Source of the DNA: Lentzea waywayandensis
Lineage (GTDB): Bacteria > Actinomycetota > Actinomycetes > Mycobacteriales > Pseudonocardiaceae
Assembly (NCBI RefSeq): GCF_900115955.1
Contig: NZ_FOYL01000005.1
Coordinates: forward strand, 434,001 to 498,000
Length of the DNA stretch: 64,000 nt
Direction: 5' to 3'
Part shown: piece by piece, positions 29,785 through 38,479 of the stretch
How the letters are laid out: each line of letters begins with the position of its first letter
How positions within the stretch are numbered: position 1 is the stretch's first letter
Program-made: the position numbers and the translations under genes
The notes under the pieces: model-generated
The model's database searches: none
What the model saw: the letters and a program-made list of their open reading frames with translations, nothing else
What the model was told of the DNA's origin: nothing

Positions 29785-30052
29785 TGGTCTACCTCCAGTG
29801 CTCGATGAGGTGTTGCGTCAGTGACCGTAGGGACACCGAGCGTTACCCACCTCCATCTGAAGGCCGGAGCTGCACGTGCGGATGTCATCCCGCAGAGGTA
29901 CGCGGACTGACCGATCGGCTGGTTGACACACCTCCTGTCGTTTCGGGCCGACCGTCTTTCGGGATTGAGTCGTGACCGTGCTTTCGTGCACACTTCGTGC
30001 TGTCGTCATCTGGGGGCGGCGCCGGGGGCTTTGGGGGAAGGTCGCTCTACTC

Positions 30053-31558
30053 ATGCGTGTTTCGTTGCGTGCTGCCATCTCGGTGGCACTGCTCGTAGGT
30101 TTCTACGTCCTCGCCTTCGGGTTGATCGGCGGCCTGCTCGCACTGGAGACCTACGCCCTGATCGAGCGGCCGCTGGTGGGTGTGAAGCTGGCACTGTTCG
30201 TCGTGCCGGCGGTGTACGCGCTGGTCAAGGGCCTGATCTCGCTGGAGCGCCGCGCGCGTGACGAGGTGCCCGGCATCCTCGTCACGCCCGAGGAGCAGCC
30301 CGCGCTCTGGGACCTCGTCCGCCGCCTGGCCGCCGACGCGGGCACCTGTCCGCCGGACGAGATCCGGATCCTCGCCGCGGTGAACGCCGGCGTCGCCGAG
30401 GACACCCGTTTCCTGGGCCTGCACGTGCTCAGGCGCAGGATGTTCATCGGTGCACCCTTGCTCACCTCCTTGACAGAGAAGCAACTCATCGCCGTGCTCG
30501 CCCACGAGCTCGGGCACTACGCCAACAAGGACACGCGACTCGACGGCCTCGTCGTCTCAGGCCGCGAAGCCGTGCTGCGCGCCGGTTCCCGCATGAACGC
30601 CGAGAAGTGGTTCCAGCGCATGATCGCCAAGCTGTTCCGCGGCTACGCCAAGCTGTACCTCCTTGTCTCGCAGGCGATCAGCCGCCGCCAGGAGTTCGCC
30701 GCCGACCGCCTCGCCGCCACCCTGGCCGGTTCGTCCGCCGCCGCGTCCGCACTGCGCGAACTGCCGGTGATCGACGCCGCCTGGAACCTCTTCACCGACC
30801 GCCACCTGACCGTCGCGTGGGAACTCGGCTACCTGCCCACGACGTTCTTCGACGGCTTCGCCCGCCTGCGCACCTCCCCCGAACTCCACGAGGAACTGGA
30901 GGAGATCCGCCAGCACCCGCACGACCCGGACCGCGGCCCGTACGACTCACACCCACCGCTGCGGGCCCGCATCGCCGCGATCGAGTCGCTCGGCCTCGAA
31001 CCCGAGTCGGGCTGGGGCGACCGCCCAGCTCTGGAACTGCTCACCGACCCGATGCCGTTGCTGGACGCCGCAGTGCTCAGCACCCTGGTGTCCGACGCCG
31101 CCGAGAAGGAACGCGTCGACTGGGCCACGCTCGGCCACATCGGCGCCCGAGCCCGCGTCGTGCGCGGCACCAAGCGGCTGCTGGAGACGTCAGCGGTGAA
31201 GATGAACCAGCGCCCGTCGCTGACCACAGTGCTCGACGCGCTGGACGCGGGCCATCTCGCCGACCTCGGCTCTCACCTGCCAGGCAACTCGGGCGCCGGC
31301 GCCCGAGCCCGCCGCGAGATGGCCCGCGGCGAAGTGCTGCCCGAGCTGTCCGCGTTGGTGGCACTGGCCTTCTCCGACGCGGGCCTCGCCCGCTGGGATC
31401 TCGACTGGCTGGGACGGACCACGTTCGTCACCTCCTCTCACGACTTCGACATGGCCGAACACCTGGACGCCGCGGTCGCCGACCACGGCAGCACCGAAGG
31501 CCTGCGCGCCGCGCTGGCGGTAGCCGGTGTGGCCCCCGACTACCGCCCCGCGCACTGA
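30053..31558 (+). CDS. Membrane M48-family metallopeptidase
   Basis: 501 residues from the ATG at 30053. Two N-terminal helices (about 7-30 and 39-60) precede the zinc site AVLAHELGHYANKDTRLDG (HExxH at about 150) and a third ligand region SRRQEFAADRLAA with Glu/Asp. This is the HtpX/Ste24-like M48 layout, facing the cytoplasm; such enzymes degrade damaged membrane proteins. The C-terminal 200 residues after PPLRARIAAIESLG are an extra, mostly helical region that I cannot assign. Followed after 18 bp by a probable partner gene. Confidence 0.9.
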   Translation: MRVSLRAAISVALLVGFYVLAFGLIGGLLALETYALIERPLVGVKLALFVVPAVYALVKGLISLERRARDEVPGILVTPEEQPALWDLVRRLAADAGTCPPDEIRILAAVNAGVAEDTRFLGLHVLRRRMFIGAPLLTSLTEKQLIAVLAHELGHYANKDTRLDGLVVSGREAVLRAGSRMNAEKWFQRMIAKLFRGYAKLYLLVSQAISRRQEFAADRLAATLAGSSAAASALRELPVIDAAWNLFTDRHLTVAWELGYLPTTFFDGFARLRTSPELHEELEEIRQHPHDPDRGPYDSHPPLRARIAAIESLGLEPESGWGDRPALELLTDPMPLLDAAVLSTLVSDAAEKERVDWATLGHIGARARVVRGTKRLLETSAVKMNQRPSLTTVLDALDAGHLADLGSHLPGNSGAGARARREMARGEVLPELSALVALAFSDAGLARWDLDWLGRTTFVTSSHDFDMAEHLDAAVADHGSTEGLRAALAVAGVAPDYRPAH

Positions 31559-31576
31559 ACGTTCAGGAGAAATCCC

Positions 31577-32677
31577 GTGGTGCTCTCACTTCTCTTCAAG
31601 CCCAAGGAACTCATCACCGTCATCCGCCTCATGCGCGAGGCGAAGCGCCTGGGCGTGGAGATCGACGAACTCCCCACCGACGTGGTGGCTTCCTACGTCC
31701 TGCCCAAGACCCACCCCGAGCGCTACGGCCTCGTCCCCGACGCCGAGGTGACGACCACGTCGCCGATCGAGGACCTGGCCCTCGCCGCGGTGAAGGACGA
31801 CGTCCGCGCCGGCAACTGGGAGAACGCCGCCGACCTGGTCACCGCCACCCACGGCGACTGGGACCGCCGCCAGCGCGTGGTGTGGGCCCTGGCCGACCTC
31901 GCCGCCAAGGACGACACCTGGATGGACGCCTGGCAGACCGCCCGCCCGGGCGACCCGCACTGGATCGTGGTGCACGCGATGTCGCTGGTGGCCCTGGCCT
32001 GGGACATCCGCGGCAGCGCCACCTCCTCCGAGACCACTCGCGAACAGTTCGAGGGCTTCCACCGCGTCCTGTTCGAGGCACGCGAGGCCGCCGGCATCGC
32101 AGCCGCCGTACTGCCGGACGACCCGACGCCGTGGAACACGATGCTGACGCTCGCCCGCGGCCTGCAGGTGGACCACGACGAGTTCCGCGCGATCTGGGCG
32201 GAACTGATGTCGCGCGATCCCTTGCACCACAACGGACACGCGCAGGCCCTGCAGTACTGGTGCCGCAAGTGGCACGGCTCCGACGAGGAGGCCCTGGCGT
32301 TCGCCCTGGAGGCGGCGGCCAAGTCGCCCAAGTTCCTGTCTCTCCCGATGCGCGCCGCTTACGAGGCGGAGAGCACCTCGCCGGACATGTGGAAGTCGCC
32401 TGCGGTCGTGGGTTCCCTGGACGCGCTGCTGGCTCGGCTCGCGGACGAGGGTGCCGACACTTATGCGCTTCGGGATGACCGCGGGTATGCGATCTACGCC
32501 TTGCTTGAGCTGCAACGGTTCGAGGAAGCCGTGGGGCAGTTCCGGGCTTTGGGGGCTGCGGCGGACGCGGGGCCTTGGGACTACTTCTCGGAGCCTCGAT
32601 TGAAGTTCCTCGGCTTGCGGGGGGTCGCGGTCAAGGCCGTGGCCAAGGGCAAGGGAGTCAAGGCTCCGGTTCGGTAG
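31577..32677 (+). CDS. Helical repeat-like protein, unknown function
   Basis: 366 residues, GTG start with AGGAGA 7 nt upstream and 18 bp after the peptidase gene, so probably co-transcribed. No signal peptide or membrane helix. The sequence is alpha-helical with paired Trp-rich helices (AVKDDVRAGNWENAADLVTA, DEEALAFALEAAAKSPKFL, AIYALLELQRFEEAVGQFR) that suggest TPR-like repeats. It may serve as a partner or regulator of the M48 peptidase. No family recognised with confidence. Confidence 0.75.
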   Translation: MVLSLLFKPKELITVIRLMREAKRLGVEIDELPTDVVASYVLPKTHPERYGLVPDAEVTTTSPIEDLALAAVKDDVRAGNWENAADLVTATHGDWDRRQRVVWALADLAAKDDTWMDAWQTARPGDPHWIVVHAMSLVALAWDIRGSATSSETTREQFEGFHRVLFEAREAAGIAAAVLPDDPTPWNTMLTLARGLQVDHDEFRAIWAELMSRDPLHHNGHAQALQYWCRKWHGSDEEALAFALEAAAKSPKFLSLPMRAAYEAESTSPDMWKSPAVVGSLDALLARLADEGADTYALRDDRGYAIYALLELQRFEEAVGQFRALGAAADAGPWDYFSEPRLKFLGLRGVAVKAVAKGKGVKAPVR

Positions 32678-33294
32678 GGATGGCTCGGTCCTTTCGTTGG
32701 AGTGGCTGGGGGTTCGGGCCGGGTCTAGCCTGGGTTCGGGCGTGATCGGGGTTGTTGGCCGGCGCTCGCGGGGGTGGAGCCGTGCCTTGCGGTTCGCCGA
32801 CTGACTGGCGAACGGGTCTGCGGATCCGCGGGTCTGCGGATCCGCGCGTGACGATCAGGCTTGCCAGCCGGGTTGCGGGGCAGCGTTGCGGAGCCGCGTT
32901 GCGAAGCCGCGTTGCGGAAACGGGTTGCGGAAACGGGTTGCGAGGCCGCGTTCGGAAGCCGGTTGCGGAATCGCGTTCGGAAGCCGGGTTGCGAGGCCGC
33001 GTTCGGTGGCCGGGTTGCGGAACCGCGTTCGGAGGCCGCGTTGCGAGGCCGCGTTCGGAGGCCGCATTGCGGAGCCACGTTCGGAGGCCGGGTTGTGGGG
33101 ATGGCTGGTGGCCGCCGCCGGCAACGTTGATGCGGATCGGGTTGGTGGGTGGGTGGGTAACCGCCGGTCGGCTGGCTGATGGCCGACCAGGCGGGTTGGC
33201 GACTGTCCGGGCGGGTTGGCGACCTGGGCGCGAACAGGTAGCGCAGCGCGCCGCCGTGGCTTGGGCGGGCCCGGATGCCTTGTGGGCGTGCGGG
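32678..33294. other. 617-bp region with no credible gene
   Basis: Between the helical protein and the next minus-strand gene. Frames are open here only because the sequence is repeat-rich and GC-rich; translated products are Arg/Gly-rich and frame-independent. It contains a hairpin GTTCGCC (32792-32798) / GGCGAAC (32807-32813), a perfect tandem duplication of GGTCTGCGGATCCGCG (32815-32830 and 32831-32846), and the 13-bp array listed separately. Confidence 0.7.
32872..33091. repeat. Array of about seventeen 13-bp tandem repeats
   Basis: Units follow GTTGCGGAGCCGC or GTTCGGAGGCCGC with 1-4 changes each; one unit (32950-32961) is 12 bp. Two sub-types, GTTGCG and GTTCGG, tend to alternate. Because 13 is not a multiple of three, the array is unlikely to be coding. 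Purpose unknown. Confidence 0.9.
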
Positions 33295-33954
33295 TCAGCC
33301 GACTGGCAGTGGGGTTCGGGCTTGCGGGACCGAGGGTGGGCGGCGGTCCATCACGGCCAGTTCCAGTTGGCGGGCCGGGGAGTCGCCCAGCAGTGTGCGG
33401 GCCAGGGTGGTGCCCTTGCGTGGGGCCAGGGCCAGTTCGGCTCGCAGGGCTTGGATGCCCACGTAGTGCGCCACCTCGTCGAGGATGGCCCTGGTGTCCG
33501 GGATCGAGCGGGTGCGGCGGATCGCGTCCACGGCGGCGCGTTCCAGGGGTGCCACGTGGAAGCCTCTGCGTAGTGCGGGTTTGGGGAGGCGGTCCGTGCG
33601 TTCCAGGTGCAGGGTGGCGTGGCCCCAGGCTCTGGAGTGGCGTGGGGCCAGGACGTGGATCGCGTCCGCCGTCGGGAGGACGGATCTCATGCCGTGCAGG
33701 TAGAGGGCGTCGAACGCGGTGAGCATCGCGCCCTCGCCCGCGTAGAGGAGGGCCGCCTGCACCAGTTGTTCGCGGGACGGGCCTGCCCTGGACAGCAGGA
33801 AGATGCTCGGGAACAGGCGTTGCCAGGGGCCGCCCGGGCGGGAGCGTTGGTCGATCAGGGACGAGGACAGTCCTATGTGGATCAGGGCTGCGACCGGGGC
33901 TACTCGGTGGACGAAGAGAGTGCCCAGGGCTTCCAGGTCGATGGGGTGGCGCAT
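33295..33954 (-). CDS. AbiEi/DUF559-like protein, possibly truncated
   Basis: 219 residues. The body (SREQLVQAALLYAGEGAMLTAFDALYLHGMR, IHVLAPRHSRAW, ERTDRLPKPALRRGFHVAPLERAAVDAIRR) resembles the winged-helix and linker part of the actinobacterial proteins that usually end in an endonuclease-like DUF559 domain. Here the frame stops soon after RQLELAVMDRRPPS and the downstream DNA is repetitive, so the nuclease part is missing or lost. This reading of truncation is from memory of the family, without alignment. No clear ribosome site precedes the ATG. Confidence 0.65.
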   Translation of the reverse strand: MRHPIDLEALGTLFVHRVAPVAALIHIGLSSSLIDQRSRPGGPWQRLFPSIFLLSRAGPSREQLVQAALLYAGEGAMLTAFDALYLHGMRSVLPTADAIHVLAPRHSRAWGHATLHLERTDRLPKPALRRGFHVAPLERAAVDAIRRTRSIPDTRAILDEVAHYVGIQALRAELALAPRKGTTLARTLLGDSPARQLELAVMDRRPPSVPQARTPLPVG

Positions 33955-34005
33955 GGGTCAATGGTGCGCCGGGGGTGGCTCCGGGAACCTGGGGTGAAGG
34001 GAACC

Positions 34006-34032
34006 TGTGGACAACTTCGAGGTTGTGGACAA
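34006..34032 (-). other. Pair of DnaA boxes
   Basis: TTGTCCACA occurs twice on the minus strand (plus-strand TGTGGACAA at 34006-34014 and 34024-34032), 9 bp apart, just after the dinB stop. This is the preferred actinobacterial DnaA box; two perfect copies are unlikely by chance, but this is not an origin region. Confidence 0.6.
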
Positions 34033-34039
34033 GTCGCGA

Positions 34040-35314
34040 TCACTCGGGCTTCGGTTCGAACTCAGCTGTCCTTTCTGGACTTTCGCGCAGCAGTGAGGCT
34101 GGGCGGACGGCCAGTGAGCCGAAGCGGGAACGGGCCTGGTCAGCGGCTTGCTCGGCTTCTCGCCAGCCGCGTTCCGGGGCGTCGAAGATCAGTTGCTGGG
34201 CGGAGTCTGCGTTGTCAAGACCCTCTATTCGGACGCCGATCAGGCGGACCGCGCCGGGCGGGGTCTGGGTGTCCAGCAGCTCGGTGGCGATCCGGTAGAC
34301 CTCCTGGGTCACGTCGGTCGCCACCGGCAGCGTGCGCGAGCGGGTGATCGTCGTGAAGTCGGAGAAGCGGACTTTGATCGACACGGTGCGGCCGAGCAGA
34401 CCCTTGGCGCGCAACGAACCTGTCGAACGTTCCGAGAGACGCAGCAGTTCGCGGCGCAGCAGAGCGCGGTCCGTGACGTCGACCTCGAAGGTCTCCTCGG
34501 CGCCGATCGACTTCTCCCGCGACACCGGCACCACCGCGCGCTCGTCGACCCCGGCGGCCAACGCGTACAAATGCTCCGCCAGCGCCACGCCGATCTTGCG
34601 GCGCAGGCGCGGGAGAGGCATCGCGGCGACGTCGGCGACGGTCGCGAGGCCCAGTTCTTCCAGGCGCGCGGCGGTTTTCGCGCCGACGCCCCACAGCGCG
34701 GAGACCGGCAACGGGTGCAGGAACTCGAGCGAAGCAGAGGCAGGCACGACCATCATGCCGTCGGGCTTGCACATGCCCGACGCGAGCTTCGCGAGGAACT
34801 TCGTCGAGGCGACACCGACAGAACAACTCACGCCGTGGTCAGCGAACACGCGAGACCTGATCAGCTCCCCCACGCCACCGGGTGTCAGGCCGAGCCGGCG
34901 AAGCGCACCGCCGACGTCGAGAAACGCCTCGTCCAAGGACAACGGCTCCACCAGCGGCGTGATGTCGCGGAAGATCGCCATGACCCCGCGCGAGACCTCC
35001 TGGTAGATGTCGAACTGCGGCGGCAGGTACACGGCATGAGGCGCCAAACGGCGAGCATGTGCGGTGGGCATCGCGGAACGCACACCGTATTCACGCGCGA
35101 GGTAGTTGGCGGAACACACGACACCTCGCCCGCCGACACCACCGACCACGACGGGCACGGACGCGAGCTCAGGGCGTTCGCGGATCTCCACCGACGCGTA
35201 GAAGGCGTCCATGTCGACGTGCAACATCCGACAGCCCGTGTCGTCAGGCCAGACGCCGTCACGCGCACGGAACCGGTCGACCAGGCCGCGTGGCAGGTTC
35301 GCACTGCGACCCAT
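34040..35314 (-). CDS. dinB: DNA polymerase IV (Y family)
   Basis: 424 residues from the ATG at 35312-35314 with GAGGGG 7 nt upstream; a GTG two codons earlier is possible. Error-prone translesion polymerase. Palm motif MLHVDMDAFYASVE (about 30-43), YLAREYGVRSAMP, and LSLDEAFLDV with the second catalytic acid pair (about 125), then the helix-hairpin-helix region VSALWGVGAKTAARLEELGL and a little-finger domain. The C-terminus lacks a clear beta-clamp motif. A LexA box overlies its start site. Confidence 0.95.
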   Translation of the reverse strand: MGRSANLPRGLVDRFRARDGVWPDDTGCRMLHVDMDAFYASVEIRERPELASVPVVVGGVGGRGVVCSANYLAREYGVRSAMPTAHARRLAPHAVYLPPQFDIYQEVSRGVMAIFRDITPLVEPLSLDEAFLDVGGALRRLGLTPGGVGELIRSRVFADHGVSCSVGVASTKFLAKLASGMCKPDGMMVVPASASLEFLHPLPVSALWGVGAKTAARLEELGLATVADVAAMPLPRLRRKIGVALAEHLYALAAGVDERAVVPVSREKSIGAEETFEVDVTDRALLRRELLRLSERSTGSLRAKGLLGRTVSIKVRFSDFTTITRSRTLPVATDVTQEVYRIATELLDTQTPPGAVRLIGVRIEGLDNADSAQQLIFDAPERGWREAEQAADQARSRFGSLAVRPASLLRESPERTAEFEPKPE

Positions 35315-35325
35315 GAACACCCCTC

Positions 35326-35341
35326 TCGAACGTCAGTTCGA
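35326..35341 (-). promoter_or_regulatory. LexA (SOS) box of dinB
   Basis: TCGAACGTCAGTTCGA, a perfect match to the actinobacterial SOS consensus TCGAAC-N4-GTTCGA. A -10 candidate TAGGAT (minus strand, 35347-35352) would place the start of transcription inside the box, so LexA should block initiation until DNA damage. Confidence 0.9.
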
Positions 35342-35349
35342 GGCGAATC

Positions 35350-36447
35350 CTACAGTTTGTACACGCGCGCCGCGTTCTCCGACGCGATGAGCCGGGCGAT
35401 CCGATGAGCGTCCTCCTCGGCAAGAGCGTCGCGCCGCAGTCCATCGGCCAGAAAGTCCGACAACGCGTGCCGGAACAGCAACGCGCCGAGGTAGTACAAC
35501 TCGGGCAGAGCGAACGCGTCGGACGAGAACAGGAACTTCCCGTACGGCACGATCTCCAGCGCCTCCGCGAACACGCGCGACGCCTGATGCCCCAGTCCGT
35601 GCGTCGCCAGCCCGAGGTCGCAGAACACGTGCGGGAACACTTGCGCGAGGTACCCGGCCTGTCGATGGAACGGGTAGTTGTGCAGCAGCAACACCGGCAC
35701 GCCCAGCCCCGCGGTCGCGCGCAGGAACGGCGTCAGCAACGACGGATCGCAGCGGTGCAGATCGATGTCCGAGTCGCCATAGCCGACGTGGAACTGCAAC
35801 GGCAGCCCGGCGTCCAACGCCTCCCACACCAGCCACGTGATCACCACCGGGTCCTCCAGCCGGCCCGTCGACCACGCCGAAACCGCCCGCTCCACGTCGG
35901 CGTCGGCGGGCCGCACGCCCGAAAGCCCCAGCCCGATCCGGTAGGCTGCAACGGACTTCGCCCCCACCGCCGAAGAAGACGCGAGCCGGGACCGAACGGC
36001 CACCAGGAACTCCGAGGGCGACACCGAAGGCCTCAAAGACTCCGCCAGTGTCTCCAGCCGCACGATCTCGTGCGCGACACCTCCGCCCAGCCCGGCCAGT
36101 TCGGCGGCCGACAACAACCGCTCCGGCTGGAACCCGCCGTCCACCAGGAACGTGTGGATCCCGGACGCCATCAGGAACGTCCGCGACACCTCGGCGATGT
36201 GCAGCGAGTTCCGCCGTTCGAGGTACTCCTCGGCCGACGCGTGCCGAGGCAGGTCCAGCAACGGGGCACACCACCTCCGCACGGCGAACCCGATCGCCGA
36301 GTCGAAGAACGACCCACCCAGCGGAGAGACCGCATCGGCCTCCAGCAACAGCGACTCGAACTCCGGGCGCGTGCTGTCGACCCGCAGCACACCGTGGCAG
36401 TGGTGATCTATCAGCCCGAGTTCGGCGACGAACGGCAAGATGCCCAT
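35350..36447 (-). CDS. Amidohydrolase, FluG N-terminal type
   Basis: 365 residues from the ATG at 36445-36447. TIM-barrel metal hydrolase: LIDHHCHG (first metal ligands, about residue 12-17), LPLQFHVGYGD, VLLLHNYPFHRQ, and KFLFSSDAFALPELYYLG near the end, as in amidohydrolase_2/nodulin-6-like domains. It stands back-to-back with a glutamine synthetase-like gene, 12 bp apart. In fungal FluG and plant nodulin/GS the same two domains are fused, so the pair probably shares one pathway, e.g. making and breaking a gamma-glutamyl amide. The substrate is not evident. Confidence 0.88.
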   Translation of the reverse strand: MGILPFVAELGLIDHHCHGVLRVDSTRPEFESLLLEADAVSPLGGSFFDSAIGFAVRRWCAPLLDLPRHASAEEYLERRNSLHIAEVSRTFLMASGIHTFLVDGGFQPERLLSAAELAGLGGGVAHEIVRLETLAESLRPSVSPSEFLVAVRSRLASSSAVGAKSVAAYRIGLGLSGVRPADADVERAVSAWSTGRLEDPVVITWLVWEALDAGLPLQFHVGYGDSDIDLHRCDPSLLTPFLRATAGLGVPVLLLHNYPFHRQAGYLAQVFPHVFCDLGLATHGLGHQASRVFAEALEIVPYGKFLFSSDAFALPELYYLGALLFRHALSDFLADGLRRDALAEEDAHRIARLIASENAARVYKL

Positions 36448-36459
36448 AACCTTAGGATC

Positions 36460-37770
36460 GTGGACTCTGCGGAACGGGACCAGCGGTTCGATCAGGCAAC
36501 GGAACTCTTCGACGGGCTCAACGCGAGGAACGTGAGCGTCGTGGCGCTCACCTGGGTCGACAACAGCGGCATCACCCGCACCAAGTCCGTTCCCCTGCGC
36601 AGGCTCGCCCACGCGGCGGCGCACGGCGTGGGCGCGTCACCGGTGTTCGACGTGTTCCTGTTCGACGACTGGATCATCCAGGGCCGGTTCGCCGGCGGAC
36701 CGGTCGGCGACCTGCGCCTGCACCCCGACCTCGACCGCCTCACGGTGCTGGCGGGTCAGCCGGGCTGGGCCTGGGCGCCCGCCGACCGCCACTTCCAGAG
36801 CGGCGTCCCCTACCCGATGGACCAGCGCCTGCAGGCCCGCAAGGCCGTTCAGAACCTCGCCGCCCAAGGCCTCACCGCCCAGGCTGGCTTCGAGATCGAG
36901 TGGTGCGTCGGCAAGACCGGCACCGACGACTGGGCCCCCGCGACCAGCGGATCGGCGTACGGCCACGCCCGCCAGGTCGAGCTGTCCGACTACTGCGTCG
37001 ACCTCCTCAACGCCCTGGACGCGCAGGACGTCGAGGTCCTCCAGTTCCACCCCGAGTACGCCGCCGGTCAGTTCGAGGTCTCCACCGCGCCGGAAGGCCT
37101 GGTGGCGGCGGCCGACACGGCCGTGCTGGTCAAGGAGACCATCCGTGCCGTCACGATCCGGCACGGCATGCGCCCGTCGTTCTCCCCCAAGGTCGTCAAC
37201 GGCGGCGTCGGCAACGGCGGCCACCTGCACCTGAGCCTGTGGCGCGACGGCACGAACCTCTTCGACGGCTTCCAGGACGAGGCCAGGCAGTTCAGCGCGG
37301 GCGTCCTGAGCCACCTCCGCGCGTTGTGCGCGATTGGCTGTCCCTCTCTCGCGAGCTACCTCAGGCTCGTACCGAACACGTGGGCGGCACCGTTCGTGGC
37401 GTGGGGCGAGGAGAACCGCGAAACGGCTCTGCGCCTGATCCGGGACAACCTCGAGATCAAGTGCTTCGACCTGACCGCGAACCCGTACCTGGTCGTCGCG
37501 GGCGTGATCGCGGCCGGCCTGGACGGCATCGCGACCGAGGCCGTGCTCCCGGACGGCCTCAACGTCGACCCCGCGCTGCTCGGTGACGTCCAGCGGCTGC
37601 CCACGTCGTTGAAGGAGGCCGTCGACGAGTTCGAGAAGGACACCGTGCTCACCGAGGCGTTCGGCCTGGAGCTGGCGGGCACGATCGCCGACGTGCGGCG
37701 CGGCGAGATGGAGCGGTACAAGGACGCCAGCCCGCAGGGCATCGCCAACGTCACTCGCTGGCGCTATTGA
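36460..37770 (+). CDS. Glutamine synthetase-family gamma-glutamyl ligase (non-canonical)
   Basis: 436 residues from the GTG at 36460. Type I GS fold: FLFDDWIIQGRFAG, EIEWCVGKTG, EVLQFHPEYAAGQFEVSTAP, MRPSFSPKVVNGGVGNGGHLHLSLW, RLVPNTWAAPFVAWGEENRETALRL and EIKCFDLTANPYLVVAGVIAAGLDGI. The C-terminal adenylylation segment of GlnA is not evident, so it is a GlnA3/A4-like or FluG-like enzyme that ligates glutamate to an amine other than ammonia. TAACCT (36447-36452) lies 7 nt before GTG, fitting a leaderless mRNA. Its 3' end overlaps the convergent sigma gene by 20 bp. Confidence 0.9.
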   Translation: MDSAERDQRFDQATELFDGLNARNVSVVALTWVDNSGITRTKSVPLRRLAHAAAHGVGASPVFDVFLFDDWIIQGRFAGGPVGDLRLHPDLDRLTVLAGQPGWAWAPADRHFQSGVPYPMDQRLQARKAVQNLAAQGLTAQAGFEIEWCVGKTGTDDWAPATSGSAYGHARQVELSDYCVDLLNALDAQDVEVLQFHPEYAAGQFEVSTAPEGLVAAADTAVLVKETIRAVTIRHGMRPSFSPKVVNGGVGNGGHLHLSLWRDGTNLFDGFQDEARQFSAGVLSHLRALCAIGCPSLASYLRLVPNTWAAPFVAWGEENRETALRLIRDNLEIKCFDLTANPYLVVAGVIAAGLDGIATEAVLPDGLNVDPALLGDVQRLPTSLKEAVDEFEKDTVLTEAFGLELAGTIADVRRGEMERYKDASPQGIANVTRWRY

Positions 37771-38479
37771 GCTCCTTGCGCAGCCGCGAGAGCGCCCGGT
37801 GCTGGGCCACCCGCACCGCGCCGGGCGTCGAACCGACCGCCTCGGCCGTCTCCTCCGCCGACAACCCCACCATCACGCGCAGCACGACGATCTCGCGCTG
37901 CTTCTCGGGCAGCACGCGCAGAAGCGTCGCCATCTGTTCGGAGAGCTCCCCCTGCATCGCCCGCTGCTCGGGTCCTGCCGCCGTGTCCATGGACTCCGGC
38001 AGTTCGGGCACCGCCTCGGCGCGGTTGCGCGAGAAGCTGCGGAACGAGTCCGCCACCTTGTGCGCCGCGATCCCGTAGACGAACGCCAGGAACGGACGTC
38101 CCTGATCGCGGTACGACGGCAGCGAGGTCAGCACGGCCAGGCACACGTCCTGTGCAACGTCGTCCGCCGACGCGAACGATCCAACGCGCGCACGGCAGTA
38201 CCTGACGACCAACGGCCGGATGGTGCCGAGCAGCCGTTCGATGGCGGCGCGATCGCCGGCGACAGCGCGCGCAACGTGGTCGTCGGCCTTCTCGGGCCGA
38301 CTCGAGTAGTACGACGGCGCGGGCGCGTCTACCGGCTCTTTCTCGCCCACGGCAGTTCGTCCCACCAGTGCGTCGACCACGCCGGGGGAAGCGGAGACCG
38401 GCCCACCGACGGAAGAGCCCTTGACGGCTTCCGCGGGCACCTTGCGGTGCAGGCCGGGTGTGAACTCCACGCAGATCAC
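37751..38479 (-). CDS. ShbA/SigD-type RNA polymerase sigma factor, copy 1
   Basis: 242 residues. After a 66-residue unique N-terminal extension comes region 2 (ERLLGTIRPLVVRYCRARVG, DDVAQDVCLAVLTSLPSY, GRPFLAFVYGIAAHKVAD) and region 4 (LPEKQREIVVLRVMVGLSAEETAEAVGSTPGAVRVAQHRALSRLRKEL, about 190-237). In Streptomyces ShbA is an ECF-like sigma that transcribes hrdB. Its GTG overlaps the stop of the upstream sigma-like gene (GTGA), so the two are coupled. Two close paralogues follow within 3 kb, which is unusual. Confidence 0.9.
   Translation of the reverse strand: MICVEFTPGLHRKVPAEAVKGSSVGGPVSASPGVVDALVGRTAVGEKEPVDAPAPSYYSSRPEKADDHVARAVAGDRAAIERLLGTIRPLVVRYCRARVGSFASADDVAQDVCLAVLTSLPSYRDQGRPFLAFVYGIAAHKVADSFRSFSRNRAEAVPELPESMDTAAGPEQRAMQGELSEQMATLLRVLPEKQREIVVLRVMVGLSAEETAEAVGSTPGAVRVAQHRALSRLRKELNSASE

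Noticed and set aside
32872..33091. CRISPR array
   Set aside because: Units are contiguous 13-mers without spacers, and no cas gene is in the window.
32752..33573. Plus-strand frames across the 13-bp repeats that read as repeat proteins
   Set aside because: All three frames give similar Arg/Gly/Glu-rich repeats, the period is not a multiple of three, and no ribosome site is present.
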